This document shows, one piece after another, positions 62,477 through 64,000 of a stretch of DNA of 64,000 nt. The position numbers and the translations under genes were made by a program. The stretch covers positions 62,001 through 126,000 of the forward strand of contig JAGAQY010000057.1 of assembly GCA_017622495.1 (NCBI GenBank), written 5' to 3'. The notes under the pieces are model-generated. The model was not told the DNA's origin, did no database searches, and was given only the letters and a program-made list of their open reading frames with translations. Position 1 is the stretch's first letter. Every line of letters starts with the position of its first letter. Source of the stretch: Bacteroidaceae bacterium. GTDB taxonomy: Bacteria > Bacteroidota > Bacteroidia > Bacteroidales > Bacteroidaceae.

Positions 62477-63532
62477 ATGGACGAGATTTCTGCACGCCTT
62501 TTTGATTGGTATGATTCTCATTGTCGCGAGCTGCCTTGGCGAGCTACGCGTAATCCTTATTATATATGGGTGTCAGAAATCATTTTGCAGCAGACTCGTG
62601 TGGCTCAAGGATATGATTATTTCATTCGGTTTATAGAACGATTCCCTACGGTAGGGTCATTGGCCGAGGCTGCCGAAGATGACGTGATGCGTATGTGGCA
62701 GGGATTGGGTTACTATTCTCGTGCTCGAAACCTGCATGATGCAGCCAAACAGGTCGTTGCAATGGGCCGTTTTCCTCATACCTATGACTCTATACGTTCT
62801 CTCAAGGGGGTAGGTGATTATACTGCGGCCGCCATAGCCTCATTTGCATACGATATACCTATGGCTGCGGTAGATGGCAATGTGTGTCGTGTATGGTCAC
62901 GTGTGCTTGGTATTGATGAACCTATTGATTCTGCCCATGGTAAGCAAATGATAACTGAGGCTGCACAATCTCTGCTACCGGTGGATTATGCAGCCAAGTA
63001 CAATCAGACGGTAATGGAATTTGGTGCCCTGCAGTGCGTTCCGCGAAATCCCGACTGTGCGACTTGTCCTTTGGCGGATAAGTGTGTGGCTTTTGCTGAG
63101 GGTAGAGTAGATGAGTTGCCTGTCAAGTCGCACAAAATCAAGGTGACTCCCCGGTATATGTCCTATTTATATGTACATAATAATGAGATGCTGCTGTTGC
63201 ATAAAAGGACTGCTAAGGATATATGGCACAACCTTTATGAATTGGTGCTGATAGAAACAGCTACTGAAAAAGATGAAGACGCACTTCTTGCTATGCCTGA
63301 GTTTATAGATTGGCAGTCACGTATCGTGGATTATGTATATAAAGGGTGCGTAGGGGGTATTAAGCATGTGCTTTCGCATCGTGTCCTTCATGCTGCCTTC
63401 TATGACTTGGAAGTGCAGGGAGAGCTTCCCTGTCCTGATGGATATGTATGTGTCCCGTTTACAGAACTGGATCACTATGCACTGCCACGCTTGATAGACA
63501 AATACCTTAAAAAGCAAAAAAGTTTGTATTGA
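62477..63532 (+). CDS. mutY: A/G-specific adenine glycosylase MutY
   Basis: This 351-residue DNA repair enzyme removes adenine mispaired with 8-oxoguanine. The HhH-GPD domain has LPWRATRNPYYIWVSEIILQQ and LKGVGDYTAAAIASFAYD followed by VDGNVCRVWSR (catalytic Asp). The iron-sulphur cluster motif C-x6-C-x2-C-x5-C is CVPRNPDCATCPLADKC. The C-terminal NUDIX-like domain that recognises 8-oxoG spans about 225-345. All key residues are present. The frame starts at the ATG 28 bases behind its promoter. Confidence 0.96.
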   Translation: MDEISARLFDWYDSHCRELPWRATRNPYYIWVSEIILQQTRVAQGYDYFIRFIERFPTVGSLAEAAEDDVMRMWQGLGYYSRARNLHDAAKQVVAMGRFPHTYDSIRSLKGVGDYTAAAIASFAYDIPMAAVDGNVCRVWSRVLGIDEPIDSAHGKQMITEAAQSLLPVDYAAKYNQTVMEFGALQCVPRNPDCATCPLADKCVAFAEGRVDELPVKSHKIKVTPRYMSYLYVHNNEMLLLHKRTAKDIWHNLYELVLIETATEKDEDALLAMPEFIDWQSRIVDYVYKGCVGGIKHVLSHRVLHAAFYDLEVQGELPCPDGYVCVPFTELDHYALPRLIDKYLKKQKSLY

Positions 63533-63557
63533 TACGGCATATATGAAAATATTTGCC

Positions 63558-63565
63558 TAATTTTG
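63558..63565 (+). promoter_or_regulatory. -7 element of ssb
   Basis: TAATTTTG matches TAnnTTTG and lies 27 bases before the ssb ATG. No clear -33 TTTG is seen. Confidence 0.6.
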
Positions 63566-63591
63566 AAGTCTGAATATAAATAATGTGAATA

Positions 63592-63990
63592 ATGTCTGTA
63601 AACAAAGTTATTCTTATAGGAAATGTAGGCCGTGAGCCTAACGTGAGATATATTGATAGAGATGTGGCTGTGGCAAGTGTGTCGTTGGCAACTTCAGACC
63701 GCGCATATACACTGCCTAATGGTACCCAAGTTCCTGAACGTACCGAATGGCATAATCTCGTCTTCTGGAGAGGGTTGGCGCAGACTGTGGAAAAGTATGT
63801 GCATAAGGGTGATAAACTATATATTGAGGGAAGTATACACTCGCGCTCTTATGATGACCAGAATGGTGTACACCGTACGGTAGTAGAGATTTATGTGGAT
63901 AATATGGAGATGCTTTCACGCCCACAGCAAACAGCATCACCTCAGCAGCCTGCAGCAACATCAACTCCTAACGGACAGGCGCCTTTTTAA
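63592..63990 (+). CDS. ssb: Single-stranded DNA-binding protein
   Basis: This 132-residue OB-fold protein binds ssDNA in replication and repair. Landmarks are NKVILIGNVGREPNVRYI, WHNLVFWRGLAQTVEKYVHK and GDKLYIEGSIHSRSYDDQNG. A short Gln/Pro-rich linker follows (QQTASPQQPAATSTPNGQ). The last residues are APF; the usual acidic DDLPF-type tip that recruits partner proteins is reduced to its final Pro-Phe. It has its own promoter, 60 bp behind mutY. Confidence 0.94.
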   Translation: MSVNKVILIGNVGREPNVRYIDRDVAVASVSLATSDRAYTLPNGTQVPERTEWHNLVFWRGLAQTVEKYVHKGDKLYIEGSIHSRSYDDQNGVHRTVVEIYVDNMEMLSRPQQTASPQQPAATSTPNGQAPF

Positions 63991-64000
63991 TAACGTAAAA

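Overview
The window looks like a chromosomal stretch from a Bacteroidales bacterium (Prevotella/Bacteroides-like). Supporting signs are a SusC/SusD outer-membrane nutrient uptake pair, GLPGLI-family proteins, a BspA-type leucine-rich repeat protein, C-terminal sorting-domain-like tails on secreted proteins, an UpxY-type antiterminator, and several promoters of the Bacteroidetes form (TTTG about 20 bp before TAnnTTTG). No species can be assigned from the sequence alone.

Region 1 (1-16.7 kb, + strand) is a secretion and nutrient-acquisition cluster. It holds a fasciclin-domain lipoprotein, SusC-like and SusD-like proteins, two small secreted proteins with sorting-domain-like ends, two paralogous HExxH proteins resembling DUF6055 metallopeptidases, a CotH-family protein and a secreted GH2 beta-galactosidase-like enzyme. 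The housekeeping ABC-F factor EttA follows. Five phased 22-bp repeats lie behind susD.

Region 2 (16.7-28.2 kb, mostly - strand) holds a small unknown protein, tRNA-Arg(ACG), a patatin/outer-membrane barrel phospholipase and a 1.3 kb repeat-rich non-coding stretch. Next come two GLPGLI proteins plus a truncated third copy, an outer-membrane TonB-dependent receptor-like protein, an unusual ECF sigma factor fused to a transmembrane helix and a TonB C-terminal domain, and two decayed Crp/Fnr regulators.

Region 3 (28.2-49 kb, + strand, more AT-rich) is the accessory core, a dense defence island. It starts with an AAA_14/DUF4143 ATPase behind three phased operator-like repeats and a decayed REP-associated transposase. 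A promoter then drives a UpxY/NusG-like antiterminator. After it comes a frameshifted gene and an intrinsic terminator-like hairpin. About 16 kb of tightly packed conflict genes follow: a KAP NTPase; an RnlA-like toxin with an RnlB-like antitoxin; a trio of unknown system made of a VPA1262-like/PLD protein, a second PLD-like protein and a helical protein; an ABC-three-component system (nuclease-like effector, middle component, DUF3732 ATPase); an NA37-like nucleoid protein; and a retron-like module made of a PRTase-wHTH protein, a structured 154-nt spacer, a reverse transcriptase and a HEPN-like protein. My main hypothesis is that the antiterminator allows transcription through the terminator and across this long operon, the way UpxY proteins act on capsule operons.

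Region 4 (49-64 kb) returns to core genes. It opens with an LRR gene broken by one nonsense codon and then carries a beta-barrel protein, acyl-CoA ligase, acyltransferase, GH31 glycosidase, dnaJ/grpE, cytidine deaminase, a LysM glucosaminidase, RNase G, a 29-residue basic protein, HU, mutY and ssb. Gene functions are read from motifs and remembered family features. No database search was run.
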